In this document: piece after piece, positions 17,761-27,402 of the stretch
Layout of the letters: each line of letters begins with the position of its first letter
Numbering within the stretch: the stretch's first letter is position 1
NCBI GenBank assembly: GCA_003116975.1
Contig: BGKB01000274.1
Coordinates: 62,001 to 126,000 of the forward strand
Source of the DNA: Aurantiochytrium sp. KH105
Lineage: Eukaryota; Sar; Bigyra; Thraustochytrida; Thraustochytriidae
Reading direction: 5' to 3'
DNA length: 64,000 nt
The notes under the pieces: model-generated
The model's database searches: none
Seen by the model: the letters and a program-made list of their open reading frames with translations, nothing else
Told to the model about the DNA's origin: nothing
Translations under genes and position numbers: made by a program

Positions 17761-17810
17761 CAAAAGGTTTTTGCCTCCAAAAGGTTTTTGCCTGCAAAAG
17801 GTTTTTGCCC
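17761..17810. repeat. Three tandem copies of a palindromic 17-bp unit
   Basis: The unit is (G/C)CAAAAGGTTTTTGCC. Each copy is itself a near-palindrome (GCAAAA...TTTTGC). The copies lie about 90 to 140 bp upstream of the GT90 ATG. Confidence 0.75.
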
Positions 17811-17843
17811 TTTGGTCGCGCAAGGCAGCAACAACCTTCGGTC

Positions 17844-17889
17844 TTCTTGACCTCGACCTCGACCGCGACCTTCTTGACCTCGACCTCGA
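17844..17889. repeat. Direct repeat, two copies of a 19-bp unit
   Basis: TTCTTGACCTCGACCTCGA occurs at 17844-17862 and 17871-17889, separated by 8 bp, adjoining the palindromic triple repeat. Confidence 0.75.
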
Positions 17890-18409
17890 GGCAGCTGCAG
17901 ACGTCAGCTCTCGGCTCGCCGCAGCAGACGGCGATGGTGATCTCCACCTCCAGGAAGGTCTGCGCAGGCGCCAGGCGCCACGCCGCGAGAAGCTCGTGCG
18001 TGGCAGCAAGGCTCTTGTGACGTTGACAGTGGACGACGAGGAGGACGACGAGCAAAAGAGCTTCGTGAGGGAGAAGAAGATTGGTGGCCAACGTCGGGAA
18101 GAGCCCGGTGACGAGGTCGGTGCGAAGGCAAGTCTGGTTTGTGCTCGGCTGTGTTTAGCTTCTCTAGGACTTGACGCGACCACACGGTACCAGGACGGCG
18201 CGGTCGCGGCACGTCCACGGAGCGCACAAAAAGGCAAGCGAGGGAGGGAAAACGAGATCCAGCAAAAACGTCTGCACGGCACAGCGTCGCAAAAACGAAA
18301 CAAAGAAGCAAACGTCGCACGAGAAGGAAGTCAACTTGCTCACCGATCGCGTCCTTGAAGCAGAGTTTCCAAGCAGCGGATGAGCACATAGACCTTTCGT
18401 GGACGGAAA

Positions 18410-19597
18410 ATGAGTGCAATCGTAAACCTTGGAGATGAGGTCGCAGCAAATGGCGAAAAAGAATTTATCGAGCTCGACGGATCTGTGCTCGAGGGTGGCG
18501 GGCAAATTCTTCGCAATTCGGCTGCGCTTGCCGCTATCACAGGCCAGCGTCTGCGTATAAGTAAAGTGCGTGGAAAACGCTCCAAGCCAGGATTGCGAGC
18601 CCAGCACAAAGTGGGTCTGCAAACCGTCGCAGCTGCATGTGGCGGCTCGCTGCGAGGTTGCGAAGTGGGCTCGAACGAAGTCGAGCTCGAACCGTCTGCA
18701 AGTGTATTAGCAGGGTACGACGAAATGGTCGCAGACGCAAAAACCGCTGGGAGCTGTGCGCTCATTGCGCAAGCTGTCGTTCCCGTGCTTCTCTTTGCTA
18801 ATCGGCCAAGCGTTCTCCTTTGCCGCGGTGGTACCGATGTCATGGCCGCACCGCCGGCTGATTTTCTCCTACACGTGCTCCAACCAACTCTGGTCAAAGC
18901 AGGTCTTGGGCCATCGACCATTGCGTTTGAACTCGTTCGACGAGGTTTTTTCCCGCGTGGCGGCGGTGAGCTACGTGTGCATGTTTGCGCACCACCATCA
19001 GGCTTTCCTTTGCCTCCATTTATTTTCGAAGAGCGTGGTGCGCCGGTGCACATCGAGGTGCACCTGTGGGCAAGCGAAAAGTGCTTTGACACGCACATCG
19101 AGCTCATGTTTGAAGCAGCAAGAGAATCGCTGGAGCATCTCGAACTCCCGCTCAAGCAATCGGCCGCGACTTCCTCCTCTCGTGCCTCGGGGACGCACGC
19201 TGGCATTCTTCTTGTTGGCGTCACCGCGTCAGGTCATCGTCTCAGTGCATCTGCCCGGGTCGAATCAGGTGTGGGAGCCGAGCAGGCAGGAAAACTTGCT
19301 GCACAAGGACTTCTCGCGGAATTAGCGCATAATGGCTGCGTGGATGCGTATGCTCAGGACCAGCTGATCATTTTCATGGCACTTGCGGAGGGCACCTCAA
19401 GCATGCGCTGCGGGCCGCTCTCATTGCATACCCAGACGGCCATGTGGGTTGCCTCGAAAATGACAGGAGCTAGCTTCGACGTTGTTGAGCTCGAGCCCCC
19501 TTCTTCTTCAGCGTCTGCGTCAGCGACCTCTAGCTGGCTTGTGACATGTCAGGGTGCTGGGCTTTCTGCAGCAAGCTGGGCTTCCCCCACAAGCTAG
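18410..19597 (+). CDS. RTCA: RNA 3'-terminal phosphate cyclase
   Basis: A 395-residue enzyme converting an RNA 3'-phosphate to a 2',3'-cyclic phosphate through an adenylated enzyme. Clear family blocks are the N-terminal LEGGGQILRNSAALAAITG, then LRISKVRGKRSKPGLRAQH, later RGFFPRGGGE, and the C-terminal GPLSLHTQTA with the candidate nucleotidylated His at residue 340. LVTCQGAGL near the end matches the extreme C-terminus of the catalytic (RTCA) class, as distinct from the ribosome-biogenesis Rcl1 class, which lacks the catalytic His. It is slightly longer than the human protein because of a Ser/Ala-rich insertion near residue 370. Codon bias is weaker than in neighbouring genes, suggesting modest expression. 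Confidence 0.93.
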   Translation: MSAIVNLGDEVAANGEKEFIELDGSVLEGGGQILRNSAALAAITGQRLRISKVRGKRSKPGLRAQHKVGLQTVAAACGGSLRGCEVGSNEVELEPSASVLAGYDEMVADAKTAGSCALIAQAVVPVLLFANRPSVLLCRGGTDVMAAPPADFLLHVLQPTLVKAGLGPSTIAFELVRRGFFPRGGGELRVHVCAPPSGFPLPPFIFEERGAPVHIEVHLWASEKCFDTHIELMFEAARESLEHLELPLKQSAATSSSRASGTHAGILLVGVTASGHRLSASARVESGVGAEQAGKLAAQGLLAELAHNGCVDAYAQDQLIIFMALAEGTSSMRCGPLSLHTQTAMWVASKMTGASFDVVELEPPSSSASASATSSWLVTCQGAGLSAASWASPTS

Positions 19598-20295
19598 GAT
19601 TCCTCAGCACGCCCTCGGGCGGATGCGGATTCCACTCCGATTTGGATTTCCTCCTTGGCGGCTTACCAACGTTGTGTTTGGGCTTAGGCAGAGGTAGCCT
19701 GGTGGCTCGCTCTCTTTGTGCACCCGGACAGGTATGTGTCGCACCTGCCAGCTGACGTATATATACCATGTGCGACGTCATCTCGCCGAAAAGTCCCAAG
19801 ACCAGGCTTTGTCGAGGAGGTGGCCGGTAGCGGCGGTATATGGCCTCATTATCACCACAGCTTTTCTACGAACAGGCTAGAACATGCCGCACACCTTTGC
19901 ACGCCACACTCTTTTCTTCCCTCGATTCGCCGCCACTGTGCGCGTGTAGGGCAGCCTCGTACCGGCTGCAAGCGCACAATCATGAGTGCATATCCGACAC
20001 TAGGCCGTTGACGTTGACGAGCTGGTATAGTTTGCTCTACGTAAATGTGGTGCGCTCTCATTTTCCCCTTTGCGCCTGACTGTGAGTCCTTGTCCATCCC
20101 TGCGCCGAGCTTGCCCCGCGCCGTTCTCCTGTCGAGCATTTCCTCGTCCTCGTCGGACCTGGGCCTATCCTGTCGCCTGTTGTCTCTTGCTCGAGGAGAG
20201 TCGCGGTGCCCCTCGTTTGGTCTCGTTGGTCGCGGCGCCGAGCACCAAAGACGCTTCTCCGCTCGGCGTCCGCGCGGTCGGCAGGGGGCGCGAGG
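19598..20295. promoter_or_regulatory. Intergenic region upstream of the nardilysin-like gene
   Basis: No gene seen. It contains TGACGTATATATA at about 19753-19765 and GACGTCA at about 19774-19780, a TATA-like and CRE-like pair, but about 530 bp before the next ATG. An open frame adjoining the next gene begins at GTG, not ATG. Confidence 0.4.
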
Positions 20296-23200
20296 ATGGA
20301 GGCGTGGGAGGCTCCGCGCGAGGACGCCGCCGCTGCCGGCGACGCGGCGGTGGAGGTGGGGCCGGACCTGGACGCGACGCGGCCGGAGACGGACGAGAAG
20401 CTGTACAAGCTCGTCACCCTCAAGGCAAACGGGCTCGAGTGCCTGCTCATCTCCGACACGTACGCCGCGCAAGGCGACGAGGAGGAGGACGAGGATGATG
20501 ACGACGACGAAGACGAGAACGACGGCGAAGACGAAGACGGAAAAGATAACGACGACGAAGAAGAGGACGATGACGAGGAAGAAGACGGGCCAGAGCAAGA
20601 CCATAAAGACGAGGAGAGTGACGAGGAGAACGGAGCCGAGGCCAGCAACAGCAGCGGTAGCAGCAGCAATAACGGCGGCGAGAGTGGTGACGAGGGGTTT
20701 GCTGACAGCGGCGGACGTAAACGTCGCGCGGCCGTGTGCGCGAGCGTCGGCGCGGGCTCTTTCCTCGACCCGGAAGAATGCCAAGGTCTAGCGCACTTTC
20801 TCGAGCACATGCTCTTTATGGGATCAGAAAAACACCCGACCGAAAACGCATTTGACGCCTTCATCTCGCGCACAGGCGGCGAGTCCAACGCGTACACCGA
20901 GGGTGAGCAAACTACATTTTACTTTACGACAAAAGTAAGTGCTCTCGCCGAGGCTCTTGACATCTTTGCGCAGTTCTTCGTGTCGCCCCTCATGCTCGAG
21001 GACGCCGTTGATCGCGAACTCAACGCAATCGAGAGTGAGTTTCAGCTCTCTCGGAGCAGTGAGGCTAGCCGTGTGCAAGAGGTCCTTTGCCGCACAGCTC
21101 GCAAGGGCCACCCGCTGAGTCTCTTTGGCTGGGGCAACCTCCGTTCCCTACGTGAGGACCCCGCGGCCGCAGGCGTAGACCCGCTCAAAAAACTTCGTGA
21201 ATTCTACAACAAGTACTACGTGGCACCCAACCTCAAGCTCGTCATTTGCGCTCCGCTCTCTCTTGATGAGCTCGAACGCCTCGTCGTCGAACAGTGCAGC
21301 TGCATTAGGGCCTGTCCCGAACAAGATCCTGCCGCCTCTGCGGACGGAGACGAGGACAGTGAATGCGACAGCAGCCCGCAGAATTCGGAGCAAGCGCAAC
21401 AAATTTTCCGTCCGCCCACAATTGCTGAGTTCGGCTTTCCTTTCCAAGGCCCAACGGCAGCCGTCCGCGAAGTGGGCGTCGATGCGCCCATGGAGCTTCT
21501 TCTCGAAGAACGCGTTTCACTGCAGTGTGTGCATTTCATCGTCCCTATCAGGGATGTACATCAGCTTCGTTTGACGTGGCAAATTCCGACTCAGCTTGCG
21601 GCTTACTTATCAAAGCCACACGAATTCCTTAGCCACCTGATTGGCCACGAGTCAAAGGGAAGCATTCTTTCCATTGCCAAGTCGCGCGGTTGGGCGACTT
21701 CTCTCATGGCGGGAAGCGACCATGGCGGCTACGAATCCAATACGGCGTGCATGCTCTTTCCGGTGCAAATGACGCTCACGCAAAAGGGCATGTGCGAATG
21801 GAAGCAAGTTGTTGCCCTCGTCATGGAGTACATTGGCCTCCTTCGCGCGGTCGGGCCTCAACGTGAGGTTTTCGAGGAGATGGCCTCCTTGGCCGAGGTC
21901 GATTACCGCTTTCTCGAGGAGTCGGACCCTGAGGACCAAGTTCAGGAACTCAGCGGGCTCATGCTTGCGTACCGCCAACTTGGTCGTCGCGATCTCTTGA
22001 CGGGTCCCTACCTTTTGAAGGAGTGGAAGCCGGAGGAGATCGAAGCGCTCACTGCTCACTTTACCCCAGAGAATGTGCGTATCGATCTCGTTTCGAGCTA
22101 TTTTGGTCGTGATCGCGACTTCAAAGACCAGGACAATTGCGCCGACCACGGCGATGATGACGACGACAGCGACGGCGACGAAAACAAAGATGACAAAAAC
22201 GACGATGAGGATGATGATGAGTGTGGCGATGATAACGAGGACGACGATGATGATGACGAGGACGAGGACGAGGATGAGGATGAGGATGACGGCGATGAAG
22301 AAGCCAGTGATGCAAGCGCAGAAGCGGCGCAAGAATCAACGCAGCCTCTGCGCAAAGAGGATTTCCCAGAAAATCCGGCGCTGATGCCGGACCTGGTACC
22401 TCTTGAAGAACCGTACTTTGGCACCCGGTTCTGGATTCGAAGGATCGATAAGCCGACCTTGCAGTCGTGGCAAGACGCCCTCGCTGGCGCAGAAGCGCAT
22501 GCCAAAACGGTGGACCCAGCAAGGTCTTCGTCAGGTCTGCACATTCCAGAACCCAATCCCTACGTACCCAAGGATCTCTCACTGCGCGAGTTCCCCTCCG
22601 AAGAGGCTCTGCATCCTCTTGTCGGAAGCTTTGTGCGCGTCCAAACCACCTCTGGTTGGGCTTACGGTTTTGTGCAGTGCTTCAATGCCATGACACAGCA
22701 GATTGAGGTTGCTGTCGAGGACGATATTGAGGACACGCTGCGCTGGTTCAAGTTGGATGAAACGTTGGCGACTGCTTGGTTCTCGCGCGAGGCAGACCCA
22801 GCGATCGACGTTTTCAATGTGAAAACCTCGCAGATGCAAAAGATCGAAATCATTGCCGGTGGCAAGTCTGAGCGAGGGTGGCAGCAGCTCACGGCTGCAG
22901 CCATGCGACTCTTTGATCTACGCCATTCCGAGTCGGTCGCCAATCGCTGCCCAGAGTTTGCGCACTTTTACGAGCCGAGACTTGCTTCATGCTCGACTGA
23001 GCAAGTGGAGATGTACTGGTTGCACAGCCGCGCGTTTGCCACGCCAAAGGTTGAAATTTCGCTCAACATTGTATGTGGAAGTGACAATGCTGCGATGCGG
23101 TCCCCTCTTTTGTCGGTCGCGAGCGCGCTCTTCATCAACCTCATTGGTGACGAATTGACCAACGAGGCCTACATGGCATCGATGGCTGGTCTAGACTACA

Positions 23201-24432
23201 AAATTCGCAAGTCTGATTCAGGCATGCTCGTCCGCTTTACGGGCTTTACGGACCGCATCTTCACGCTTGCTGACATTGTCCTTCGCCATATCTTCCGCCA
23301 TGAGCTCAACAAGAATCCTGCCGACACGGCGCGCCGCTACGCGATGCGACGCGAGTCCCTATTGCGCTATTACCGCAACCTCAACCTGAAGACAGGGCAC
23401 CATGCAGTCAACATGCGGTTGCGCGTGCTCAAACCTCGAACATTTGATGCGGAGACCCTCATCGAAGCGCTCGATGACCCCATATTACAGACCCACGACG
23501 GCATGCTTGCCCTCGTGCGCGAGCAGGTACTGAGCCAGGTCTTCGTGGATGGCCTCATTTGTGGTAATGTGGTGGAGGCTGACGGCGCCCGTTTGCATGG
23601 AATCATTGCGAGCCGCATCGAGGCATATCAGGCAAGCGCCGCTCTCGAGCGCGCACTCTTCCCACGACAACCTGTGATTCGGCTTGCCCCCGGCGAGGCT
23701 TTACGCATCGAGCGCCCCTGCCGCGATCCGAACAACGCCAACATCTCGCTTGAAATGTATTTTCAGATTGGCGAGGACCAGCTGCGTGACCGCGTCTTGG
23801 TAGACCTCATCGAGGAACTCATGGAGGAACCCATGTACGACACACTTCGGACAAAGCACCAGCTTGGTTACTCTGTTTCGTGCAGCATGCGCTACACGCA
23901 CAAGGTGCTCGGTTACGTTGTTCGCGTCACTTCGGACACGCACACGGGCGATGAGCTGGAGGCGCACGTTTTCGCCTTTATGCAATCTTTTCTCACATTT
24001 CTCGAGGAAGAACTTGACGAGGAGCATTTTGAAGACCACCTTCGGACTGCCGTGGAACTCAAGCTCGAGGAAGACAATAATCTCAGCGACGAATCGAGGA
24101 GATTGTGGGAGACGATTGCTGACCACTCGTACGAGTGGCACACGACGCGGCGTGAAGCTTTCAGTCTCTTTGGTCTTACACGCCAAGATGTGGTGGCCGC
24201 TTACAAGCGGTGGTTGCTACCTACAGCGACAAGTACTTTGCGCGTCGTCTCTGTGCGGTCAGCGGGTCCCGCTTTCTCACGCGCACCCGACGCTACGCCT
24301 TTGCCGCCTCCAGACGCGGTCGATCCGAGCCTTTTGCCGGTCTTCACAAGTATTGACGACTTTGAGTCCTTGCACGAAGCGCACGATCACTACTCGCTCA
24401 TTCCGAGCAAGCGCGAAGCATCCGATTGCTAG
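20296..24432 (+). CDS. Nardilysin-like M16 metalloprotease with two acidic tracts and an extra Tudor-like insert
   Basis: A 1378-residue M16 (inverzincin) protease. The zinc site is complete: H167-F-L-E-H171 with the third ligand predicted at E248 (NAIESE), 77 residues downstream as in insulysin. A highly acidic tract at about residues 61-115 sits between the first strand and the AxCxxVGxGSF block, where animal nardilysin carries its acidic domain; GHESKGSIL and YLLKEWKPEEI also fit. Two features are unusual: a second Asp/Glu tract at about 614-672, and an insertion at about 773-823 (VGSFVRVQTTSGWAYG...) resembling a small Tudor/SH3-like barrel, placed just after the IPEPNPYVPKD block that closes the second M16 domain. 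The C-terminal half (YWLHSRAFATPKV, GYSVSC) is intact. Expected activity is cleavage of basic-residue sites in peptides. The ATG at 20296 has A at -3 and G at +4; the frame upstream lacks an ATG. Confidence 0.9.
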   Translation: MEAWEAPREDAAAAGDAAVEVGPDLDATRPETDEKLYKLVTLKANGLECLLISDTYAAQGDEEEDEDDDDDEDENDGEDEDGKDNDDEEEDDDEEEDGPEQDHKDEESDEENGAEASNSSGSSSNNGGESGDEGFADSGGRKRRAAVCASVGAGSFLDPEECQGLAHFLEHMLFMGSEKHPTENAFDAFISRTGGESNAYTEGEQTTFYFTTKVSALAEALDIFAQFFVSPLMLEDAVDRELNAIESEFQLSRSSEASRVQEVLCRTARKGHPLSLFGWGNLRSLREDPAAAGVDPLKKLREFYNKYYVAPNLKLVICAPLSLDELERLVVEQCSCIRACPEQDPAASADGDEDSECDSSPQNSEQAQQIFRPPTIAEFGFPFQGPTAAVREVGVDAPMELLLEERVSLQCVHFIVPIRDVHQLRLTWQIPTQLAAYLSKPHEFLSHLIGHESKGSILSIAKSRGWATSLMAGSDHGGYESNTACMLFPVQMTLTQKGMCEWKQVVALVMEYIGLLRAVGPQREVFEEMASLAEVDYRFLEESDPEDQVQELSGLMLAYRQLGRRDLLTGPYLLKEWKPEEIEALTAHFTPENVRIDLVSSYFGRDRDFKDQDNCADHGDDDDDSDGDENKDDKNDDEDDDECGDDNEDDDDDDEDEDEDEDEDDGDEEASDASAEAAQESTQPLRKEDFPENPALMPDLVPLEEPYFGTRFWIRRIDKPTLQSWQDALAGAEAHAKTVDPARSSSGLHIPEPNPYVPKDLSLREFPSEEALHPLVGSFVRVQTTSGWAYGFVQCFNAMTQQIEVAVEDDIEDTLRWFKLDETLATAWFSREADPAIDVFNVKTSQMQKIEIIAGGKSERGWQQLTAAAMRLFDLRHSESVANRCPEFAHFYEPRLASCSTEQVEMYWLHSRAFATPKVEISLNIVCGSDNAAMRSPLLSVASALFINLIGDELTNEAYMASMAGLDYKIRKSDSGMLVRFTGFTDRIFTLADIVLRHIFRHELNKNPADTARRYAMRRESLLRYYRNLNLKTGHHAVNMRLRVLKPRTFDAETLIEALDDPILQTHDGMLALVREQVLSQVFVDGLICGNVVEADGARLHGIIASRIEAYQASAALERALFPRQPVIRLAPGEALRIERPCRDPNNANISLEMYFQIGEDQLRDRVLVDLIEELMEEPMYDTLRTKHQLGYSVSCSMRYTHKVLGYVVRVTSDTHTGDELEAHVFAFMQSFLTFLEEELDEEHFEDHLRTAVELKLEEDNNLSDESRRLWETIADHSYEWHTTRREAFSLFGLTRQDVVAAYKRWLLPTATSTLRVVSVRSAGPAFSRAPDATPLPPPDAVDPSLLPVFTSIDDFESLHEAHDHYSLIPSKREASDC

Positions 24433-25067
24433 ATGATAAACTTTCCCAAATGATCCCGCATCTTCAGTTCTTCGATTTGCAGTCGTAAATTTCTTACTCG
24501 GAAAATAGCAAGTTCATCTAATAATCTCATTCGTTTGCCGGTGTGTCAGCCAGTTGGTCTACTATCCGTCTGTCTGTCTGTCTGTCTGTTTGTCGCGCAT
24601 GTGATAAGTAGGGCGAACTAGTCTACTTGCAATGCACAAAACAGACACGGCTGACTCCCACAGAGTCGACATGATGTCGGTTACACACCGGGTCCGCCAT
24701 GTGTCCTCGCTCTCAACGGTAAACTTTTTACTCCTTCGGGGCGCTATTTGTCTCTCTACTTTTCTTCATTCTCACTTATACCTTTGCCTACATACCTTTT
24801 TAGCTTGGACGGGTGTGTATGACTTGAGTAAGAGTGAGATTTCTGGCCAAGAAAGGAAGTGGTAAAGTAAAAATAGTAAGGACCGTCATCACAAGCATAC
24901 CATACAAACATAGAAACATAGAAACAAACAAACGAAGTCGATTCGCAAGACCTCTTGCGCGTCTGCTTCGCGGACGCAAGGTTGTTCCTCGCGCAAAGGA
25001 AAGCTGGCAGGCATCGCATCCTGCACCAAGAGGAACGAGACTTTCTTATTCTCTTGCATAAATCACA
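24433..25067. other. Intergenic region with (TCTG)n repeat
   Basis: 3' flank of the protease and 5' flank of the folate-receptor-like gene. A (TCTG)5 run lies at about 24568-24589. No gene is recognised. Confidence 0.6.
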
Positions 25068-25745
25068 ATGGCGTCGAGGGTGCAGCTCGTGCTGACGGCG
25101 CTTGTCTTTGTGGTGTCTGCGCCATTGTCGTGTCTTGCGCAGCATGATGAAAACTGCAAGCTGACGCAAGACGCGCCGGCCAAGCCTGACCCTTCTCTGA
25201 TGCAGTGCTACAAGTTTAATACGCTCTCCTGCTGCGTGTCTGGGCATGACAGCACCATTCTTGGAGTTTACAGTGAGACGCTGAGCGCAAGCTGTCTTCG
25301 CGAGTACCCTTTACTAGAGCACTTTTTCTGTTTTGGGTGCCATCCGGAGCAACCGACCTTTACGCTGTCAAATGTCGCAGAGCCAGAGATTCGCGTCTGC
25401 CAATCGCTTGCGGATGCTCTCTTTGAGCTCGATCTTGAGCGATGCGGCATCAGCATTGGTATTGCAAACTCATTGATGAATGCTTCGAATCCGGCCCCAG
25501 ACTGGGAAATTGGCTTTCATGAGCCAAGCGACGAGCGCCAGGTGATTATCCCGAAAAAGGTCTTCAATGACTCGGAGACTTTTCTCAACGCCATCAAGCC
25601 ACCTTACTTTGAGAATTATAAGGTGGTCATTGTTCCCGACGACGGAGAGTGTTTCTCGCCTGCGGGCCGTGTCATTTCGAGATTCTTCGCCTCCGTGCTA
25701 GCTGTTTTTGTGTGCCTCCAGGCATCGTCTTCATTCTCGTTCTAG
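25068..25745 (+). CDS. Folate-receptor-like Cys-rich protein, predicted GPI-anchored
   Basis: A 225-residue protein with a signal peptide (MASRVQLVLTALVFVVSAPL..., cleavage after about CLA). The mature part has the folate-receptor-domain Cys pattern: C-K-L...QCYKFNTLSCC, a Y...SASCLREYPLLEHFFCFGC block, and later isolated Cys. It ends in a hydrophobic tail (FFASVLAVFVCLQASS) with no cytosolic residues, as expected for GPI attachment. The family includes vertebrate folate receptors and riboflavin-binding protein, but protist members are uncharacterised and ligand binding is not assured: the domain is shorter than in vertebrates and Trp-poor. Codon bias is weak. An external small-molecule-binding or surface role is inferred. 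Confidence 0.65.
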   Translation: MASRVQLVLTALVFVVSAPLSCLAQHDENCKLTQDAPAKPDPSLMQCYKFNTLSCCVSGHDSTILGVYSETLSASCLREYPLLEHFFCFGCHPEQPTFTLSNVAEPEIRVCQSLADALFELDLERCGISIGIANSLMNASNPAPDWEIGFHEPSDERQVIIPKKVFNDSETFLNAIKPPYFENYKVVIVPDDGECFSPAGRVISRFFASVLAVFVCLQASSSFSF

Positions 25746-26140
25746 ACTTTGAATGTATACGTACACTTTGCCTAAATCCTATTTTTCCGTGTTTTCATCT
25801 CGCATTTTTGCTTTCGCTTTTGCTTTTGCCTCCTCGCGACGCTATCATGATTGCACAATTATTAAAGTCTACTCACTATTGATGTCTCAGGCTCGGCGCA
25901 GCCGCACGAGCCAGCCCAACAAGACGACTGTAGTCAGCCAGCACCCGTCGAAGAAGCAAGAAACAGAAAAAAGAGAAACGCCTTGCAAAGTGAATCAAGA
26001 AAGGAAGCGATGAAGGGAGGAAGAAAAGGACAAGGAAAAGATTGCAAAGGGCGAAGGGGGGAGAGGGGAAAAGAAAGGGTGATGCACAAAAACACAAAAC
26101 GTTTGAAAAGAAAGGCGTGCCTACACGCGCACGTGAAACG
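25746..26140. other. Convergent intergenic region, purine-rich
   Basis: 3' flanks of two converging genes. A long A/G-rich stretch lies at about 25960-26120 and a CACGTG near 26131. No gene seen. Confidence 0.6.
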
Positions 26141-27070
26141 TTAAAAGGCATCCTTGTTGAGCGCCGCCTGATCTGCAATAAATTGCGGATACGTGCGCAG
26201 CCTTGCGGTCATGTCGTGGGCCGATGCAAGCTCTTCGAGAAAAGGAAGCGCGTAGTAGAGCTCGCGGTCGGACATGTCATCAATGAAAGAGGAGACCGCG
26301 ATAGCGTTTTCGGGGTGGAAAAGATACGAGGCGGGCGAGTTATCAACAATGATGGTGGACTTGACGTCGCGACCGAGAAGAGAGAGATCCTTGACGTAGT
26401 TTCCCTGATGATTGGTGCAAGCCTCTCGGAACAGTCGATGTTCAATAACGTTGTGCGAATCGAGCAAGTCGAGAAGAGGCGATGCGTATTTTGCGAGCGA
26501 CGCAGTGAACACGACAATCTCGTACAGTTTGCCGAGTCTTTGCAGAAATTCATCCGTGCCGGGGCGCTTGAGCACGTAAACGTGGTGCACATTGCCCTCG
26601 ATTTCGACAGGAAGAACGTAGTCTGGGTTGGGCACTGGAGCAAAGGAGGAGTGCACGAGCGTCTCATCGAGGTCAAGGACGAGACACTTGCGGCCCTTCA
26701 TTGCAGGGAGCTGCGGTGGCAACAGCGTCGGTCCCTGTGGTTTGCGCGATGGTCCAAGGCAGCAGCAAATGTCCAAGCACGACATGCAGAAACCGCAGCA
26801 GCTCGAGTTCGAAACAGCCTCCTGGTTCGCCTGAAGCTGGGCGTTTCGAGCATGCTCCAGCGCTATTCTATCGCTCATGCGCGCGCTCCGTAGCATCTCA
26901 TCCGGAGTGATTGCGGAGCTTCCGTCTGATCGAGCCATCGACCTGCCGGACGCATCAGTCTGCGTAATGAGACCGGCCGTGGCAATTGCTGACTGTTGCT
27001 GATCCTGGTTCTGGCCGGAGCGCGCGTCCATGTCCATGGCGTCGCTGTTGTCCTCAACCTCCCTCCGCAT
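26141..27070 (-). CDS. SCP/CTDSP-family (FCP1-like) protein phosphatase
   Basis: A 309-residue protein. The HAD-type catalytic motif DLDETLVHS (D133, D135) opens an FCP homology domain, followed by KRPGTDEFLQRL, EIVVFTASLAKYASPLLDLLD, LFREACTNHQGNYVKDLSLLGRD and IIVDNSP. This matches small C-terminal domain phosphatases (CTDSP/SCP, Dullard), which dephosphorylate Ser/Thr, classically of the RNA polymerase II tail. It lacks a BRCT domain, so it is not FCP1 itself. A Cys cluster at residues 91-107 (CCGFCMSCLDICCC) just before the domain is a likely palmitoylation site, as known for vertebrate SCPs, suggesting membrane tethering. Two CACGTG sites and a TATA-like TTAATTATATAT lie within 55 bp upstream of the ATG. 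Confidence 0.88.
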   Translation of the reverse strand: MRREVEDNSDAMDMDARSGQNQDQQQSAIATAGLITQTDASGRSMARSDGSSAITPDEMLRSARMSDRIALEHARNAQLQANQEAVSNSSCCGFCMSCLDICCCLGPSRKPQGPTLLPPQLPAMKGRKCLVLDLDETLVHSSFAPVPNPDYVLPVEIEGNVHHVYVLKRPGTDEFLQRLGKLYEIVVFTASLAKYASPLLDLLDSHNVIEHRLFREACTNHQGNYVKDLSLLGRDVKSTIIVDNSPASYLFHPENAIAVSSFIDDMSDRELYYALPFLEELASAHDMTARLRTYPQFIADQAALNKDAF

Positions 27071-27100
27071 GGTTAATTATATATGTGTCTTTTGCACGAG

Positions 27101-27123
27101 CACGTGGCCTCACGTCCCACGTG
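27101..27123. promoter_or_regulatory. Paired CACGTG sites in the CTDSP promoter
   Basis: Two CACGTG palindromes at 27101 and 27118, 17 bp apart, 31 to 53 bp upstream of the start codon, next to a TATA-like AT stretch at 27074-27085. Confidence 0.45.
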
Positions 27124-27402
27124 TGTTTTGCTAGCGCGCTTGAGCTGTTGCGACTTGGGCGCGTTCGTGGCGAACTGACAGTGAGCGAGCGGCGATTGAT
27201 CAACGGGTGCACGCTGCTCCTCAGGCAGCCCAGTGTATACCGTCGTCTTCGGGACTTTCTTCGCGGGACTGTTGCGATCGCCCGCAAGCAGTCAAAGAAG
27301 ACGTCTCTCGTCGGGAGCGAGCAGCCTTGGTCGCACGGCAGCTTGCCTCCGTCACGTCACGCAGGCTCGTCTGGAGACGTATGTTAGGTATAAGCGTCTC
27401 GC

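Larger units (their letters stand above)
17670..18409. promoter_or_regulatory. Divergent GT90/RTCA promoter with direct repeats
   Basis: Contains three copies of a 17-bp palindrome-like unit at 17761-17810 and two copies of a 19-bp unit at 17844-17862 and 17871-17889. Between about 17900 and 18400 no credible gene is seen. A minus-strand frame near 18000-18090 has a hydrophobic Leu/Val stretch but lacks an ATG. Confidence 0.5.

Noticed and set aside
17546-18303. Minus-strand frames upstream of GT90 with a Leu/Val-rich hydrophobic stretch that could be a membrane anchor exon
   Set aside because: No ATG in frame and no clear donor/acceptor pair; the frames run through the repeat array. Kept only as a possibility for a missing GT90 first exon.
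20206-20295. 30-residue basic extension of the nardilysin-like protein that looks like a mitochondrial presequence
   Set aside because: It begins at GTG with no upstream ATG in frame, so it is more likely untranslated leader.
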